Shown piece by piece: positions 35,433 through 50,015 of a stretch of DNA of 64,000 nucleotides. The notes beneath the pieces were generated by a model, which ran no database searches, was not told the DNA's origin, and worked only from the letters and a program-made list of their open reading frames with translations. The stretch lies in the NCBI RefSeq assembly GCF_025210605.1, contig NZ_JAOARI010000027.1, forward strand, positions 1 through 64,000. The letters run 5' to 3'. Position 1 is the stretch's first letter; each line of letters opens with the position of its first letter. This DNA comes from Halodesulfovibrio sp. Lineage in GTDB: Bacteria > Desulfobacterota > Desulfovibrionia > Desulfovibrionales > Desulfovibrionaceae. The position numbers and the translations under genes are program-made.

Positions 35433-35458
35433 GCCGTGGAATACACACGGCTATTTTT
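35433..35458 (+). other. Hairpin with short T-run between rplK and rplA
   Basis: GCCGTG (35433-35438) pairs with CACGGC (35446-35451) and TATTTTTA follows. Possible weak attenuator or L1-binding leader. Confidence 0.35.
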
Positions 35459-35510
35459 ATCTTAGATCGAGCGGCAGGAGATTAACACAGAGAAGAAAAA
35501 GGATATTACT

Positions 35511-36218
35511 ATGCCTAAGCATGGGAAAAAATACCGCAAAGCAGCTGAAGGTCTCGAGCTTACCGCACGCTTTGCAGTTGAAGAAGCGATGGCTAAAGTA
35601 GTTGATTCTGCTTTTGCAAAATTTGATGAAACTGTTGACGTTGCAATCAACCTTGGCGTTGATCCTAAATACTCAGATCAGATGGTTCGCGGTGCATGCT
35701 CCCTTCCACACGGTCTTGGTAAAGATGTGCGCGTAGCAGTATTCTGTAAAGGTGAAAAACAGGCTGAAGCTCGCGAAGCTGGTGCTGAAATCGTCGGTGC
35801 AGAAGATCTCGTAGAAGAAGTTAAAGCCGGTAACCTGAACTTTGACAAAGCTGTTGCAACTCCAGACGTTATGGCTCTCGTAGGTCAGATTGGTCGCGTA
35901 CTCGGCCCTCGTGGTCTTATGCCTAACGCAAAAACTGGCACTGTTACTTTTGACGTAGCAAGCGCAGTTAAAGAAATGAAAGCTGGCCGCGTTGAATTTA
36001 AAGTAGACAAAGCTGGTGTTCTTCACGCTCCTATCGGTAAAGTTTCCTTCGGTGCTGAAAAGCTCATGGACAACCTTAAAACCGTTCTGGAAAACGTGAA
36101 CCGTCTTAAGCCATCATCCGCTAAAGGTGCTTACATGAAGGCTATGTCCCTCTCCAGCACTATGGGTCCTGGCTACAAAGTCGACACTTCCCTTATTCGC
36201 AAGTTCATTGAAGGTTAA
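35511..36218 (+). CDS. rplA: 50S ribosomal protein L1
   Basis: 235 aa. Starts [16 protein letters not shown]; contains [19 protein letters not shown] and the C-terminal [14 protein letters not shown]. Forms the L1 stalk and in many bacteria represses its own operon. A weak ribosome site (AAGGAT) precedes the ATG. Confidence 0.97.
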   Translation: MPKHGKKYRKAAEGLELTARFAVEEAMAKVVDSAFAKFDETVDVAINLGVDPKYSDQMVRGACSLPHGLGKDVRVAVFCKGEKQAEAREAGAEIVGAEDLVEEVKAGNLNFDKAVATPDVMALVGQIGRVLGPRGLMPNAKTGTVTFDVASAVKEMKAGRVEFKVDKAGVLHAPIGKVSFGAEKLMDNLKTVLENVNRLKPSSAKGAYMKAMSLSSTMGPGYKVDTSLIRKFIEG

Positions 36219-36242
36219 TTCCTTCAATTTAATATTTAGTAT

Positions 36243-36384
36243 GGAGCGAAGCTTTCGTTTCGCTCCTGCTTTTTGGCTGAGGACTGGAATTCTGAGTCCA
36301 AGACAGTAGGCATCTATAAGTCCTACCGAGACAATTTGGCTTAGTTTTCCATTGGCAAATCCCCCTAGTCTAAGGAGACTGAAC
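36243..36384 (+). promoter_or_regulatory. rplJ leader: attenuator hairpin and likely L10-binding structure
   Basis: GGAGCGAA/TTCGCTCC (36243-36250, 36259-36266) followed by TGCTTTTT looks like a terminator after rplA. Then come a GGACT/AGTCC hairpin (36281-36299) and a GTAGG/CCTAC pairing (36307-36328). In many bacteria this interval is the L10 leader, where L10-L12 represses its own synthesis; I infer the same here from position and structure. Confidence 0.5.
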
Positions 36385-36906
36385 GTGAACAGGTCTGAAA
36401 AAGCCGTCATTATTGAACGCCTGAAAGAAAAAGCTGAAGGTGCTTCTATTGCGGTTGTGACTGACTTCAAGGGCTTGCCGGTGGAAGAGATGACCGTGCT
36501 GAGAAGTGACCTTCGTAAAGCAGATGGTGAATACCATGTTGTGAAGAACACTCTGGCTCGCATCGCAGTCACCGGTGGTGATCATGAAGTTCTCGCTGAT
36601 ACTTTCAAAGAGAACACAGCTATCGCCCTTGGTTTCGAAGATCCCGTTGCAGTTGCTAAGGCTGTCGTTGAGTTCGCTAAAAAGAGCAAACACCTCGTTG
36701 TTAAGCATGCTTCTCTCGAAGGCAAGCTTCTCACCGAAGCTCAGCTTGGTGAACTTGCAAAGCTCCCTGGCAAGCAGCAGTTGCTTGGCATGGCGCTTGG
36801 CACAATGAACGCCGTTCCAACAAACTTCGTTGGCCTTTTCGCCAACATTCTGCGCAACTTCCTCTACGCTTTGAACGCTATCAAAGAACAAAAAGAAGCT
36901 GCATAA
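36385..36906 (+). CDS. rplJ: 50S ribosomal protein L10
   Basis: 173 aa from a GTG at 36385, chosen because AAGGAG lies ten bases upstream and the product then begins [16 protein letters not shown], the normal family start; the ORF is open further upstream to 36352. Base of the L7/L12 stalk. Confidence 0.95.
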   Translation: MNRSEKAVIIERLKEKAEGASIAVVTDFKGLPVEEMTVLRSDLRKADGEYHVVKNTLARIAVTGGDHEVLADTFKENTAIALGFEDPVAVAKAVVEFAKKSKHLVVKHASLEGKLLTEAQLGELAKLPGKQQLLGMALGTMNAVPTNFVGLFANILRNFLYALNAIKEQKEAA

Positions 36907-36961
36907 GCAGAACGTGTATTAACTAAAAATATTAAGCCAAAATTATTTTAAGGAGACTACC

Positions 36962-37339
36962 ATGTCCGTGACCAAAGAACAGGTTGTAGAATTTATCTCT
37001 AGCATGACCGTACTCGAACTTTCTGAATTCATCAAAGAACTCGAAGAAACTTTCGGCGTTTCCGCTGCAGCTCCAGTAGCAGCAGTAGCAGCAGCACCTG
37101 CAGAAGGTGGCGCAGCAGCTGAAGAAAAAACTGAGTTTGATGTTATCCTCAAAGCTGCTGGCGGCAACAAAATTGCTGTTATTAAAGCAGTACGCGCTCT
37201 TACTGGTCTTGGCCTCAAAGAAGCTAAAGAAGCTGTAGACGGCGCTCCTAAAGCTCTCAAAGAAGCTGTATCTAAAGAAGATGCTGAAGCTGCTAAGAAA
37301 GCTCTCGAAGAAGCAGGCGCAGAAGTAGAAGTTAAGTAA
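36962..37339 (+). CDS. rplL: 50S ribosomal protein L7/L12
   Basis: 125 aa. N-terminal dimerisation part, an Ala-rich hinge (about 36-52), and the C-terminal domain with [21 protein letters not shown] in parts and [26 protein letters not shown] ribosome site. Confidence 0.97.
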   Translation: MSVTKEQVVEFISSMTVLELSEFIKELEETFGVSAAAPVAAVAAAPAEGGAAAEEKTEFDVILKAAGGNKIAVIKAVRALTGLGLKEAKEAVDGAPKALKEAVSKEDAEAAKKALEEAGAEVEVK

Positions 37340-37370
37340 TTCTACTTTTTACTGCTGAAGCGAATTCAGG

Positions 37371-37404
37371 CGCGGGCGGGAATTTATTCCCGTCCGCGTT
37401 TTAT
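37371..37404 (+). terminator. Intrinsic terminator or attenuator after rplL
   Basis: CGCGGGCGGGAA (from 37371) pairs with TTCCCGTCCGCG (to 37398), with G-T pairs, and TTTTATT follows. A smaller GTAGAA/TTCTAC hairpin with five T overlaps the rplL stop. Partial read-through into rpoBC would be in keeping with other bacteria. Confidence 0.7.
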
Positions 37405-37439
37405 TAGCTCTGATGTACAGGGGTAGATCAAAAAAAAGC

Positions 37440-37468
37440 TTGCACAAAATCTAGTAGTGAACTAGATT
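37440..37468 (+). promoter_or_regulatory. Candidate rpoB promoter with overlapping inverted repeat
   Basis: TTGCAC (37440-37445), 17 bases, TAGATT (37463-37468). The spacer and -10 are covered by the inverted repeat AATCTAG-N7-CTAGATT (37448-37468), which could be an operator. Confidence 0.5.
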
Positions 37469-37816
37469 ACGCATTTGGTCGACTTGTCTTTGTTACGTAA
37501 CGCTAATTAACAATTGGGCGACACGTTGCTGACCATATCCGAACGTTTACCAACCCGAATTTTTTCATTTGATACAGAACATGACCGAGCGGACATGTTC
37601 TGCTTTCTGCTGCTGAATTTGCGTGCTTCATGCAGCACCTACCCTCTGCCCACTCTTTCCGGACTCCTAAGTCCACCGGGCACCCCCTTTTCGCATGCGT
37701 ACGTATCCGTTTCGGAGAAATTCCGCCGACTTTGGTTAAGCAAACGCGCCATTTTCCGATGCTTCTTAGCCGCAGTGGCATCATCTTTGGCAAACCGTCT
37801 CTTTTGAGGTGTAAAT
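37469..37816 (+). other. rplL-rpoB leader region (348 bp) with hairpin
   Basis: A 9-base-pair stem-loop, CAGAACATG-N10-CATGTTCTG, lies at 37575-37602. It has no T-run, so RNA processing or a protein-binding site is likelier than termination. The 97-codon ORF at 37514-37807 has no ribosome site and no family features and is not called. Confidence 0.45.
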
Positions 37817-41920
<4,104 letters not shown>

Positions 41921-41926
41921 ATAGAA

Positions 41927-41962
41927 CGGGTTTGCCTTGCTACCCAAGGCAAACCCGATTTT
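41927..41962 (+). other. Strong hairpin between rpoB and rpoC
   Basis: A perfect 12-base stem, CGGGTTTGCCTT (41927-41938) with AAGGCAAACCCG (41946-41957), seven-base loop, then ATTTTAGG. Only four T follow, so I read it as a processing or attenuation site in the 101-base gap. Confidence 0.55.
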
Positions 41963-42021
41963 AGGATACTGTTACAGTTCCCAAAACCCGCATGACAACC
42001 TTTATGGGTGGGGTAACAACT

Positions 42022-45000
42022 ATGACTTTAGATGATCTTTTCTCTGCACGCAGCAATACAGCTCAAGCTGCAGATATTCACAACCTGAAGGCTATTCAGA
42101 TCTCAATTGCGGCTCCGGAAGCAATTCGTGAATGGTCTTACGGTGAAGTTAAAAAGCCAGAAACAATTAACTACCGTACGTTCAAACCTGAACGCGACGG
42201 TCTTTTCTGTGCAAAGATCTTCGGCCCGGTAAAAGATTACGAGTGTAACTGCGGTAAGTACAAACGCATGAAGCACCGCGGCATCGTCTGCGAAAAGTGT
42301 GGCGTTGAAGTAATTGCTTCCAAAGTTCGTCGTGAACGTATGGGTCACATTGAGCTTGCAGCTCCTGTTGCACATATCTGGTTCCTGAAGACTCTGCCTT
42401 CCAAGATCGGTACATTGCTCGACATGACAATGTCTGACCTTGAAAAAGTATTGTACTTTGACTCTTTTGTTGTTCTTGATCCGGGTCAGACTTCCCTTGC
42501 CAAGAATCAGGTTATCTCCGAAGACCACTACTTCCAGGTAATCGATCACTACGGCGAAGACGCAATTGTAGTCGGCATGGGTGCAGAAGCTATCCGTGGT
42601 CTTATCGAAGAGCTCAATCTTGAGACTCTGCGTCATGAACTGCGTGAAGAGTCTCAGACAACCCGTTCTCAGACCAAAAAGAAAAAGCTTACAAAACGAC
42701 TGAAGATTGTTGAGGCTTTCCTTGAGTCCAACAACCGTCCTGAATGGATGATTATGGAAGTTGTTCCGGTAATTCCACCAGAACTTCGTCCACTCGTTCC
42801 TCTGGATGGCGGACGTTTCGCAACTTCCGACCTCAATGACCTTTACCGTCGTGTTATTAACCGTAACAACCGCCTGAAGCGTTTGATGGAACTCGGTGCT
42901 CCTGAGATCATCATCCGTAACGAAAAACGTATGCTTCAGGAATCCGTTGACGCACTCTTCGACAACGGTCGCCGCGGTCGCGCAATTACCGGTACTAACG
43001 GTCGCCCTCTCAAATCCTTGTCAGACATGATTAAAGGTAAGCAGGGTCGTTTCCGTCAGAACCTTCTTGGTAAACGTGTTGACTACTCCGGTCGTTCCGT
43101 AATTGTTGTAGGTCCAAACCTTAAATTGCACCAGTGCGGTCTTCCTAAGAAGATGGCTCTTGAGCTGTTCAAGCCGTTTATCTACTCCAAACTCGAAGAA
43201 AGAAACCTCGCCTCTACAATTAAGAGCGCGAAGAAAATGGTTGAGCGTGAAGAACTGGTCGTTTGGGATATCCTCGAAGAGGTTGTTCGCGAATACCCAA
43301 TTCTGCTTAACCGTGCGCCGACACTTCACCGTCTTGGTATTCAGGCATTTGAGCCTACCCTCGTTGAAGGTAAAGCTATTCGCCTGCACCCGCTCGTTTG
43401 TTCTGCGTACAACGCTGACTTCGATGGTGACCAGATGGCTGTACACGTACCTCTTTCTGTGGAAGCACAGATTGAAGCACGCGTACTCATGATGTCTACA
43501 AACAACATTCTTTCACCAGCTAACGGTTCTCCTGTTATCGTTCCTTCTCAGGATATCGTTCTCGGTCTGTACTACATGACTGTTGAACGTTCCTTTGAGA
43601 AAGGCGAAGGCATGGAATTCTGCGGACGCTGGGAAGTTATTACAGCATATGACCACGGTCAGATTTCTCTGCACGCACGTATCAAGGTTCGCCTCGATAG
43701 CGGTCGCATTGTAGAAACCACACCGGGTCGCGTTATCGTTTCTCAGATTCTGCCGGAAGGCATGAGCTTTGACCGTGCTAACGAAGTTATGACCAAGAAA
43801 AACATTGGTAAACTTGTAAGTTCTGCATACCGCGAATGCGGCATCAAAGCTTCTGTTCTTCTTTGTGACCGTCTCAAAAACTTAGGTTACGAGTACGGTA
43901 CCCGCGCTGGTGTTACCATTGCGGTTAAAGACCTTGAGATTCCAGACAGCAAAAAAGGCATTCTGGAAAAATCTCAGGCAGAAGTTGACGAAATTGAACG
44001 CCAGTACCGCGAAGGTATTATTACCCGCACAGAGAAATACAACAAAATCGTTGATGTTTGGACAAAGACTACTCAGGACGTGTCCAACGAAATGATGAAA
44101 CACATCTCCCGTGATATCATCAAAGACGAGAAGACTGGTAAAGAAGAGTCCAACCTCTCCTTTAACTCCATCTTCATGATGTCCAACTCCGGTGCTCGTG
44201 GTAACCAGGATCAGATGCGTCAGCTCGCTGGTATGCGTGGTCTGATGGCGAAACCATCCGGTGAAATTATTGAAACACCAATTACATCTTCATTCCGTGA
44301 AGGTCTTTCCGTGCTTCAGTACTTCACCTCTACTCACGGTGCTCGTAAAGGTCTTGCGGATACCGCGCTTAAAACCGCGAACTCCGGTTACCTTACCCGT
44401 CGTCTTGTTGACGTTGTACAGGATGTTATCATTGGCGAGCACGATTGTGGCACTGTTGACGGTCTTGAACTCGGTCACCTCGTTGTTGGTGGTGAGATCA
44501 AAATGCGTCTGTCAGAACGCGCAATTGGTCGTGTAGTTCTCTATCCGGTTCTTGATCCGGTTACTAAAGAAGAAGTTATTCCGGCTAACGGTCTCATCAA
44601 CGAAGAGCGTGCACAGCTCCTTGATGACCGTGGTATTAACTCTATCACCATCCGCTCTGCTCTCACCTGTTCTTCCGAACATGGTATTTGTGCATTATGT
44701 TACGGTCGTGACCTTGCTCGCGGTCGTCTCGTTAACTGCGGTGAAACTGTCGGTATTATTGCTGCGCAGTCTATTGGTGAGCCGGGTACTCAGCTTACAA
44801 TGCGTACCTTCCACATCGGTGGTACTGCATCCACTCAGATTGAGAAATCCAGCATCGAAGCTCAGCACACAGGTCGCATTGTTACCTCACGTGTTAAAGC
44901 TGTTACCAACAAAGAGGGTCACCACCTCGTGCTTGGTAAATCCGGTCAGGTTTCCATTGTTGACGAACAGGGTCGTGAGCGCGAAAAATACATTCTGCCT

Positions 45001-46179
45001 AACGGCTCCCGCTTGAATGTTACTGACGGTCAGGAAATCACCAAAGGTGATGTTATTGCCGATTGGGACCCATTCAACGAACCATTCGTTTCTGAGGTTC
45101 CTGGTACTGTTAAGTTCACCGATATTATCGATGGCAAAACATTCCAGGAAACAACTGACCTCGCTACTCAGATGGCTACCCGTACCATTATTGAGTACCG
45201 TACAACCAACTTGAAACCGTCCATCTCTATTTGTGATGAAAACGGTGAGCCTAAATTCCGTGGCGATACTTCCATCCCTGCGGTTTACCAGCTTCCAGTT
45301 GGCGCGATTATCATGATTCAGGATGGACAGCAGCTTGAAGCGGGTGATGTTATCGCTCGTAAGCCGCGTGAAACATCCAAGACCAAGGATATCGTAGGTG
45401 GTCTTCCACGAGTTGCGGAACTCTTCGAGGTTCGCAAACCTAAAGACCTTGCAGTTGTTACAGAAATCGACGGTATCGTATCCTACGCAGGTGAAACCAA
45501 AGGTAAGCGTAAGCTTATGGTAACTCCTGAAGTTGGCGAAGCGAAAGAATACCTCGTACCAAAAGGTAAGCACATCACTGTTACCGAAGGTGACTTTGTT
45601 GAAGCAGGCGAACAGCTTACTGAAGGTCAGCCGGAACTTCACGATATTCTCCGCATTAAGGGCGAGAAATTCCTCGCTAACTACTTATGTGAAGAAATTC
45701 AGGAAGTGTACCGATTCCAGGGCGTAGGTATTGACGATAAGCACATTGAAATTATCGTCCGCCAGATGCTCAGAAAAGTATCTGTACTCGATCCGGGTGA
45801 AACCAGCTTCCTCGTTGGCGAACAGGTCGATAAACAGGAATTCCGCGACGAGAACAAAAAAGCAGTTGCTGAAGGACGCACACCTGCGAATGCCGAACCT
45901 CTGGTTCTTGGTATTACTCAGGCTTCCCTCACAACTTCTTCCTTCATCTCTGCGGCATCCTTCCAGGAAACCACTAAGGTTCTTACCGAAGCATCCTTGC
46001 GCGGCAAACGCGACAGACTGCGCGGTCTTAAAGAGAACGTTATTGTGGGTCGCCTCATTCCGGCTGGTTCCGGTTACCGCGACTTCGTTTCTGCGAACAT
46101 TGATGTTCCTCAGCAGGAAGAACGCGCTGACAAGTTCCTCGATGAGCTGGACGAGCCAGTATATACTGCTGGCGCATAA
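42022..46179 (+). CDS. rpoC: DNA-directed RNA polymerase subunit beta'
   Basis: 1385 aa from the ATG at 42022: GGGTGGGG lies upstream and the product then begins [10 protein letters not shown]; the ORF is open to an ATG at 41992 with no ribosome site. N-terminal zinc motif [19 protein letters not shown], catalytic [12 protein letters not shown], trigger loop region [11 protein letters not shown], second zinc site with [16 protein letters not shown]. Catalytic subunit. Ends at a strong terminator. Confidence 0.98.
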   Translation: MTLDDLFSARSNTAQAADIHNLKAIQISIAAPEAIREWSYGEVKKPETINYRTFKPERDGLFCAKIFGPVKDYECNCGKYKRMKHRGIVCEKCGVEVIASKVRRERMGHIELAAPVAHIWFLKTLPSKIGTLLDMTMSDLEKVLYFDSFVVLDPGQTSLAKNQVISEDHYFQVIDHYGEDAIVVGMGAEAIRGLIEELNLETLRHELREESQTTRSQTKKKKLTKRLKIVEAFLESNNRPEWMIMEVVPVIPPELRPLVPLDGGRFATSDLNDLYRRVINRNNRLKRLMELGAPEIIIRNEKRMLQESVDALFDNGRRGRAITGTNGRPLKSLSDMIKGKQGRFRQNLLGKRVDYSGRSVIVVGPNLKLHQCGLPKKMALELFKPFIYSKLEERNLASTIKSAKKMVEREELVVWDILEEVVREYPILLNRAPTLHRLGIQAFEPTLVEGKAIRLHPLVCSAYNADFDGDQMAVHVPLSVEAQIEARVLMMSTNNILSPANGSPVIVPSQDIVLGLYYMTVERSFEKGEGMEFCGRWEVITAYDHGQISLHARIKVRLDSGRIVETTPGRVIVSQILPEGMSFDRANEVMTKKNIGKLVSSAYRECGIKASVLLCDRLKNLGYEYGTRAGVTIAVKDLEIPDSKKGILEKSQAEVDEIERQYREGIITRTEKYNKIVDVWTKTTQDVSNEMMKHISRDIIKDEKTGKEESNLSFNSIFMMSNSGARGNQDQMRQLAGMRGLMAKPSGEIIETPITSSFREGLSVLQYFTSTHGARKGLADTALKTANSGYLTRRLVDVVQDVIIGEHDCGTVDGLELGHLVVGGEIKMRLSERAIGRVVLYPVLDPVTKEEVIPANGLINEERAQLLDDRGINSITIRSALTCSSEHGICALCYGRDLARGRLVNCGETVGIIAAQSIGEPGTQLTMRTFHIGGTASTQIEKSSIEAQHTGRIVTSRVKAVTNKEGHHLVLGKSGQVSIVDEQGREREKYILPNGSRLNVTDGQEITKGDVIADWDPFNEPFVSEVPGTVKFTDIIDGKTFQETTDLATQMATRTIIEYRTTNLKPSISICDENGEPKFRGDTSIPAVYQLPVGAIIMIQDGQQLEAGDVIARKPRETSKTKDIVGGLPRVAELFEVRKPKDLAVVTEIDGIVSYAGETKGKRKLMVTPEVGEAKEYLVPKGKHITVTEGDFVEAGEQLTEGQPELHDILRIKGEKFLANYLCEEIQEVYRFQGVGIDDKHIEIIVRQMLRKVSVLDPGETSFLVGEQVDKQEFRDENKKAVAEGRTPANAEPLVLGITQASLTTSSFISAASFQETTKVLTEASLRGKRDRLRGLKENVIVGRLIPAGSGYRDFVSANIDVPQQEERADKFLDELDEPVYTAGA

Positions 46180-46195
46180 GCGTTTATATGCATTC

Positions 46196-46232
46196 AAAGC
46201 CCCCGCATCGTTTGATGCGGGGGCTTTTTTAT
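46196..46232 (+). terminator. Intrinsic terminator after rpoC
   Basis: AAAGCCCCCGCATC/GATGCGGGGGCTTT around GTTT (46196-46227), followed by T-rich sequence. It separates the RNA polymerase operon from the GAK-type cluster. Confidence 0.95.
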
Positions 46233-46320
46233 TGATAACATTTTTTGCCATTTGACTCTGACACCAAGTCATGGTTTTCTAATAGTTCATTTCCCTTTTT
46301 CTGAACTACAGGAGTCTTTC

Positions 46321-46851
46321 ATGGCTGAAAAAATAACCCGCACAATCACACGGGCAGAACTACCTGACTTTTTACGAAACCTTGCTGACGCTTGTGAAAC
46401 AGAACCTGTTGAAGGTATTCCCAATTGTACGAATGCCAAAAAGATTCGTTTATCGGTTAAAGATGAATACGGTCAGCTTACTGTTAAGCTAAAAATAAAT
46501 GCAAGCATTGATGAGTGTGATCGATGCGAAGAATGCGAATGCGGTGGAACCCGACCAGATGGCTTGCCACGTTACAAACGCCTTAAAAAGCGCATGGGCA
46601 CAAGCTTTAAAGTCATTTTCAAAGCGCTCCACCAACACGCAACTCCTCCAGAAGAAGCCGTTCGCGACTTTATTGCAGACTCCCGCCTCATGACCAAATA
46701 CCCCGGCAAGGGTGACCCCCTTTATGCAGAATATGACAAACTTACTGATGCACTTGAACAAGCATGGCAGGCGAACGATATGCAAAAATTCCACGAAACT
46801 GTAGATGCCATGAACCACATGAAAACCGAGTGCCATCACAAATATAAATAA
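46321..46851 (+). CDS. XXXCH-domain protein (GAK-type cluster)
   Basis: 176 aa from the ATG at 46321 (AGGAG upstream). Acidic Cys cluster DECDRCEECECGG near residues 63-76, and a C-terminal helical region ending AMNHMKTECHHKYK, the Cys-His ending that gives the XXXCH family its name as I recall it. The N-terminal third (LSVKDEYGQLTVKLKIN) resembles amphi-Trp proteins in being a small beta unit. Function unknown; possibly metal-binding. First gene of an eight-gene run on the same strand with short gaps. Confidence 0.75.
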   Translation: MAEKITRTITRAELPDFLRNLADACETEPVEGIPNCTNAKKIRLSVKDEYGQLTVKLKINASIDECDRCEECECGGTRPDGLPRYKRLKKRMGTSFKVIFKALHQHATPPEEAVRDFIADSRLMTKYPGKGDPLYAEYDKLTDALEQAWQANDMQKFHETVDAMNHMKTECHHKYK

Positions 46852-46873
46852 GTGATGAACGTAAGGGGAAGGC

Positions 46874-48046
46874 ATGATGAAGTTCACAGCCGAGCATGAA
46901 AAAAACAACGCCAACCTGTTAGAAAAACTTCGTAATTATTCCGAAGAGATTACAGAAAACGATCATACTATTTTCCTGAAAATAATCTCAACCAAACTGG
47001 ATAAATGGCAAATTAACCAGATAATTACTCCTGCCGAAATCTTTCCGAGGCAAAAATACGTACTTGCAACTCACTGGCATCCTGAATTTGTTCCTATGGA
47101 ACTTAATCGGGAACGCATAGAAAAAATGTTCCCCAATCGAAAAGATGAACTCATCATTCCAACGCAGCATAATGAGTTTATGACCTACGGTTCCTATACA
47201 GGTGCGGAGGTCGATTGCTACGCCAGCGGTTTTCATGAAAAAGTACAGCTACTCATCCATTTTGAATCTGGAAAGCTGAAAGATAAAGATACAATGCTGC
47301 GCTCGATGCTTGCCCATACCAGAAAGTACAGGGCGAGCCAGCTGTTCGATTTTACGAATTCTTTTACCAAGCCTGTTGAAGAACGCATGCACGCTGCTTC
47401 TAAAAAAACTGGTATTGAGCCTGTCGCGGTAAAATTCGCCTGCACGGTTGTTAAAAAGATTGAGTGGTTACTGGATGAATACTGGGATAAAGTCCCTGAT
47501 TTTTCCCTTCGTAATAAATTGGTACGAAACTATTTTGACGCACTACGCCCTGAATTCGGGCATCAGTTCATCGACAGAGTCCAGACCTTTGTCAACGAAG
47601 TCAAAAAAATCGTTAAGCGCAACTTTCCACTGGAATATTTTTACAGAGCATCAGAAGTAATTGAAGAAGTACGAGGCATTGGCGGCGGGATTGTTATCCC
47701 CCATCCAGAGCAATTCTGGCCAATTTTGCTGGGCAGATATGATGTGGATGGGTATGAGGTTTGGAACCCGCAATCAAACAGATATACAGAATTTTTAATT
47801 GATGTGGTCAACGAACATAACAAGCACCGCAGAAGCTCCAGTAAAGAATTACTCATACTCATGGGTGATGATTGCCACCAAGGAGAAAAAACACGCAGAA
47901 AAGATGAGCAGGATCCAGAAAAAACCGAACGCGAGATAGGGTTGCAACCAGCATGGGATGCCTTGAATATTCAGAAAAAACTCATTCGTGGTGGAGTAAC
48001 CCGTGCAAGCGTTATTGACGAATATCGATGCCGCCTCTCCGGTTAA
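46874..48046 (+). CDS. PHP-like putative metal-dependent hydrolase (GAK-type cluster)
   Basis: 390 aa; ATG at 46874 or 46877 after GGGGAAGG. I do not recognise the exact family, but the pattern fits the PHP phosphoesterase fold: an HxH motif (ATHWHPEF, about residue 58), a later VIPHPEQFWP (about 277), YEVWNP with an acidic residue (about 295), and a final GDDCHQG (about 337) like the D-x-H end motif of PHP enzymes. A middle helical stretch (about 130-260) is unlike standard PHP proteins. It may release phosphate from a phosphorylated substrate made by the two kinases in this cluster; that is inference. Confidence 0.6.
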   Translation: MMKFTAEHEKNNANLLEKLRNYSEEITENDHTIFLKIISTKLDKWQINQIITPAEIFPRQKYVLATHWHPEFVPMELNRERIEKMFPNRKDELIIPTQHNEFMTYGSYTGAEVDCYASGFHEKVQLLIHFESGKLKDKDTMLRSMLAHTRKYRASQLFDFTNSFTKPVEERMHAASKKTGIEPVAVKFACTVVKKIEWLLDEYWDKVPDFSLRNKLVRNYFDALRPEFGHQFIDRVQTFVNEVKKIVKRNFPLEYFYRASEVIEEVRGIGGGIVIPHPEQFWPILLGRYDVDGYEVWNPQSNRYTEFLIDVVNEHNKHRRSSSKELLILMGDDCHQGEKTRRKDEQDPEKTEREIGLQPAWDALNIQKKLIRGGVTRASVIDEYRCRLSG

Positions 48047-48079
48047 GCACTTAGTCATACAGTTTTACAGGACACATGA

Positions 48080-48352
48080 ATGGCTGAACATAAATTTGCA
48101 TACGAGTCGCTGCAAGACACATCTTCAATTGTAGAATTATTGGAATCCATTACAGATGGAATTAAAAAAGGCGCTATTACGCTTGCCTCCAACGAAGACT
48201 CAATAACCCTTACTCCGTCAGGACTATTAAATTTCACTATTAAAGCCAGACAAAAAAGCGGTGAAAGCAAGCTTGAATTACGCATACGCTGGAAAAAACA
48301 AATGGCAGAAGGGTATCAAAAAGATTCGCCGCTCGTTATAGGAAGCAAGTAG
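48080..48352 (+). CDS. Amphi-Trp domain protein (GAK-type cluster)
   Basis: 90 aa. Small alpha-beta protein: a helix SIVELLESITDGIKKGAI, strands with a conserved turn, then ELRIRWKK with the Trp in an amphipathic strand, the feature for which the family is named. It shares this plan with the first 70 residues of the protein at 53200. No catalytic motif, so perhaps a binding or carrier protein for the cluster's enzymes. Three bases before the PhoU-kinase gene. Confidence 0.7.
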   Translation: MAEHKFAYESLQDTSSIVELLESITDGIKKGAITLASNEDSITLTPSGLLNFTIKARQKSGESKLELRIRWKKQMAEGYQKDSPLVIGSK

Positions 48353-48354
48353 CC

Positions 48355-49998
48355 ATGCTCATGTTCCAAGCTCTGCATGAAAATTTTACTTTCCTCTTGC
48401 TAGAAGTGCAAACGCAAGTGCAAGCAACACAGGAGTTTTTGCTACGCCCTACCCGCGTGCTTAAACAGCAGATTGCACTTCGCTGTGACAGAACAGCAAA
48501 CATGCACACTGCTGTGGAAACAAAATGTTACTCAGAACTGCATTCAGCCCAATCTCTGCCGCAGGGGCAGGTAAATCGAATTCGCGCTCTGCAAAACATG
48601 GCAGCCCACCTTCATATGATTTCTGAATTTTGCGTGAATATTACCCGACAAATGCGCTACCTGACCACCGAAAGCAAGCTTACCCCTGAAGACTTTCTCC
48701 CATTTTTTTCTGACATAATCGAAGCACTAGCTCTCATACAACCTGCGCTCGATAATGGAGACTTGTCAAAAGCGCTCCTAATTTGCCGCGCCGAAAATTC
48801 TCTTGATGAAAAGTATCAGGAAGTCTTTTCGGATGTTGTAAACAAAATTGATGCAGGACAAGGTGCATCCGGTCACATCACAGTCATTTTTATCTACCGC
48901 TACCTTGAGCGCATTGGTGATTCGCTTCAACGCATTGGCGAAGCACTCATTTTTATTACTGTCGGGAGCACGTTTAAAGTATCACAGTTCAATTCTCTGC
49001 AAGAGACTCTCTCACAATCCGGCTTTACAGGCTCTATGCACGATATCGATTACAAAGCTATTCTCGGCAGCCGTTCCGGTTGTAACATTGGCGTTGTAGA
49101 AACAGTTTCACCTTTTCACGAATCATCCCGGCAGGGTTCCATATATAAAGAAGGTTCGTTAGAAAAAATCAAACAAGAAAAAGAAAACATAGAGCGGTGG
49201 AACACTATTTTTCCTTCACTTGTCCCTAATATTTATGGCTATCACGAAGGCTCGGATAATGCCGCGCTGTTAGTCGAACTACTGCAAGGCTGCACATTTG
49301 ATGAAGTGATTCTTCAAGGAGACACGGCTATTGTTGAAAACGCACTTTCGGTACTCAAAACAACTGTACATACAGTTTGGACAACGACAAAAAAATCTCA
49401 AAAAGTGCCAACAAACTATATTCAGCAGCTCGCAAATCGCCTTCCACCGATATTGCAAGTTCACCCAACTTCTGTGCGAGACGCACTTTCTGTAGGTGAA
49501 TTCACAACGTTTTCTACTGAAGAATTATTAGAGCAGTGTTCGATGCTGGAAAAAAATCTTGCTGCACCATTTTCCGTGCTCATTCATGGCGACTTCAACA
49601 TGAATAACATTGTATATAACAGCCAACTTCAGACCATACGGTTCATTGATTTGTACCGTTCTAAAAATTTTGATTATGTACAGGATGCATCTGTATTTTT
49701 AGTTTCCATTTTTCGACTGCCTGTATTTAATCCCCGCCTACGCGACAGGCTCAACCACGTTACGGAAGATTTCTACCACTTTGCCAGTAAGTTTGCCGTA
49801 GCGAGCAACGACACTACCTTTCAAGCTCGTATTGCATTTGCCCTCGCCCGCTCGTTTTACACATCCACTCGTTTTGAATTGAATAGAAGCTTTGCCAAAC
49901 GCATGTACCTACGTGCGCACTTTCTTATGGAAAAAATCCTTCACCATAACGAGGCATGGGAACAATTCAGTCTTCCAGAAGACATTTTATTCTATTAA
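48355..49998 (+). CDS. PhoU-like/aminoglycoside-phosphotransferase-like kinase fusion (GAK-type cluster)
   Basis: 547 aa. The N-terminal 210 residues are helical with a PhoU-like pattern (HITVIFIYRYLERIGDSLQRIGEAL). The C-terminal part (about 225-547) is an APH/choline-kinase fold: a catalytic loop LIHGDFNMNNIVYN and a metal-binding FIDLYRS. The substrate is unknown; a small molecule or protein is possible. The PhoU half suggests sensing of phosphate or docking to a partner. The combination is unusual. Start ATG 48355 or 48361. Confidence 0.75.
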   Translation: MLMFQALHENFTFLLLEVQTQVQATQEFLLRPTRVLKQQIALRCDRTANMHTAVETKCYSELHSAQSLPQGQVNRIRALQNMAAHLHMISEFCVNITRQMRYLTTESKLTPEDFLPFFSDIIEALALIQPALDNGDLSKALLICRAENSLDEKYQEVFSDVVNKIDAGQGASGHITVIFIYRYLERIGDSLQRIGEALIFITVGSTFKVSQFNSLQETLSQSGFTGSMHDIDYKAILGSRSGCNIGVVETVSPFHESSRQGSIYKEGSLEKIKQEKENIERWNTIFPSLVPNIYGYHEGSDNAALLVELLQGCTFDEVILQGDTAIVENALSVLKTTVHTVWTTTKKSQKVPTNYIQQLANRLPPILQVHPTSVRDALSVGEFTTFSTEELLEQCSMLEKNLAAPFSVLIHGDFNMNNIVYNSQLQTIRFIDLYRSKNFDYVQDASVFLVSIFRLPVFNPRLRDRLNHVTEDFYHFASKFAVASNDTTFQARIAFALARSFYTSTRFELNRSFAKRMYLRAHFLMEKILHHNEAWEQFSLPEDILFY

Positions 49999-50015
49999 CA
50001 GCGAGAAGAGGTCAC

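Noticed and set aside
37514..37807. 97-codon ORF in the rplL-rpoB gap
   Set aside because: No ribosome site and no recognisable motif; it overlaps a hairpin and a leader region. More likely chance.
46232..46320. TTGACT near 46252 as the promoter of the GAK-type cluster
   Set aside because: The best -10 candidates (TCTAAT, TAATAG) are 20 or more bases away, so spacing is wrong. The real promoter was not identified.
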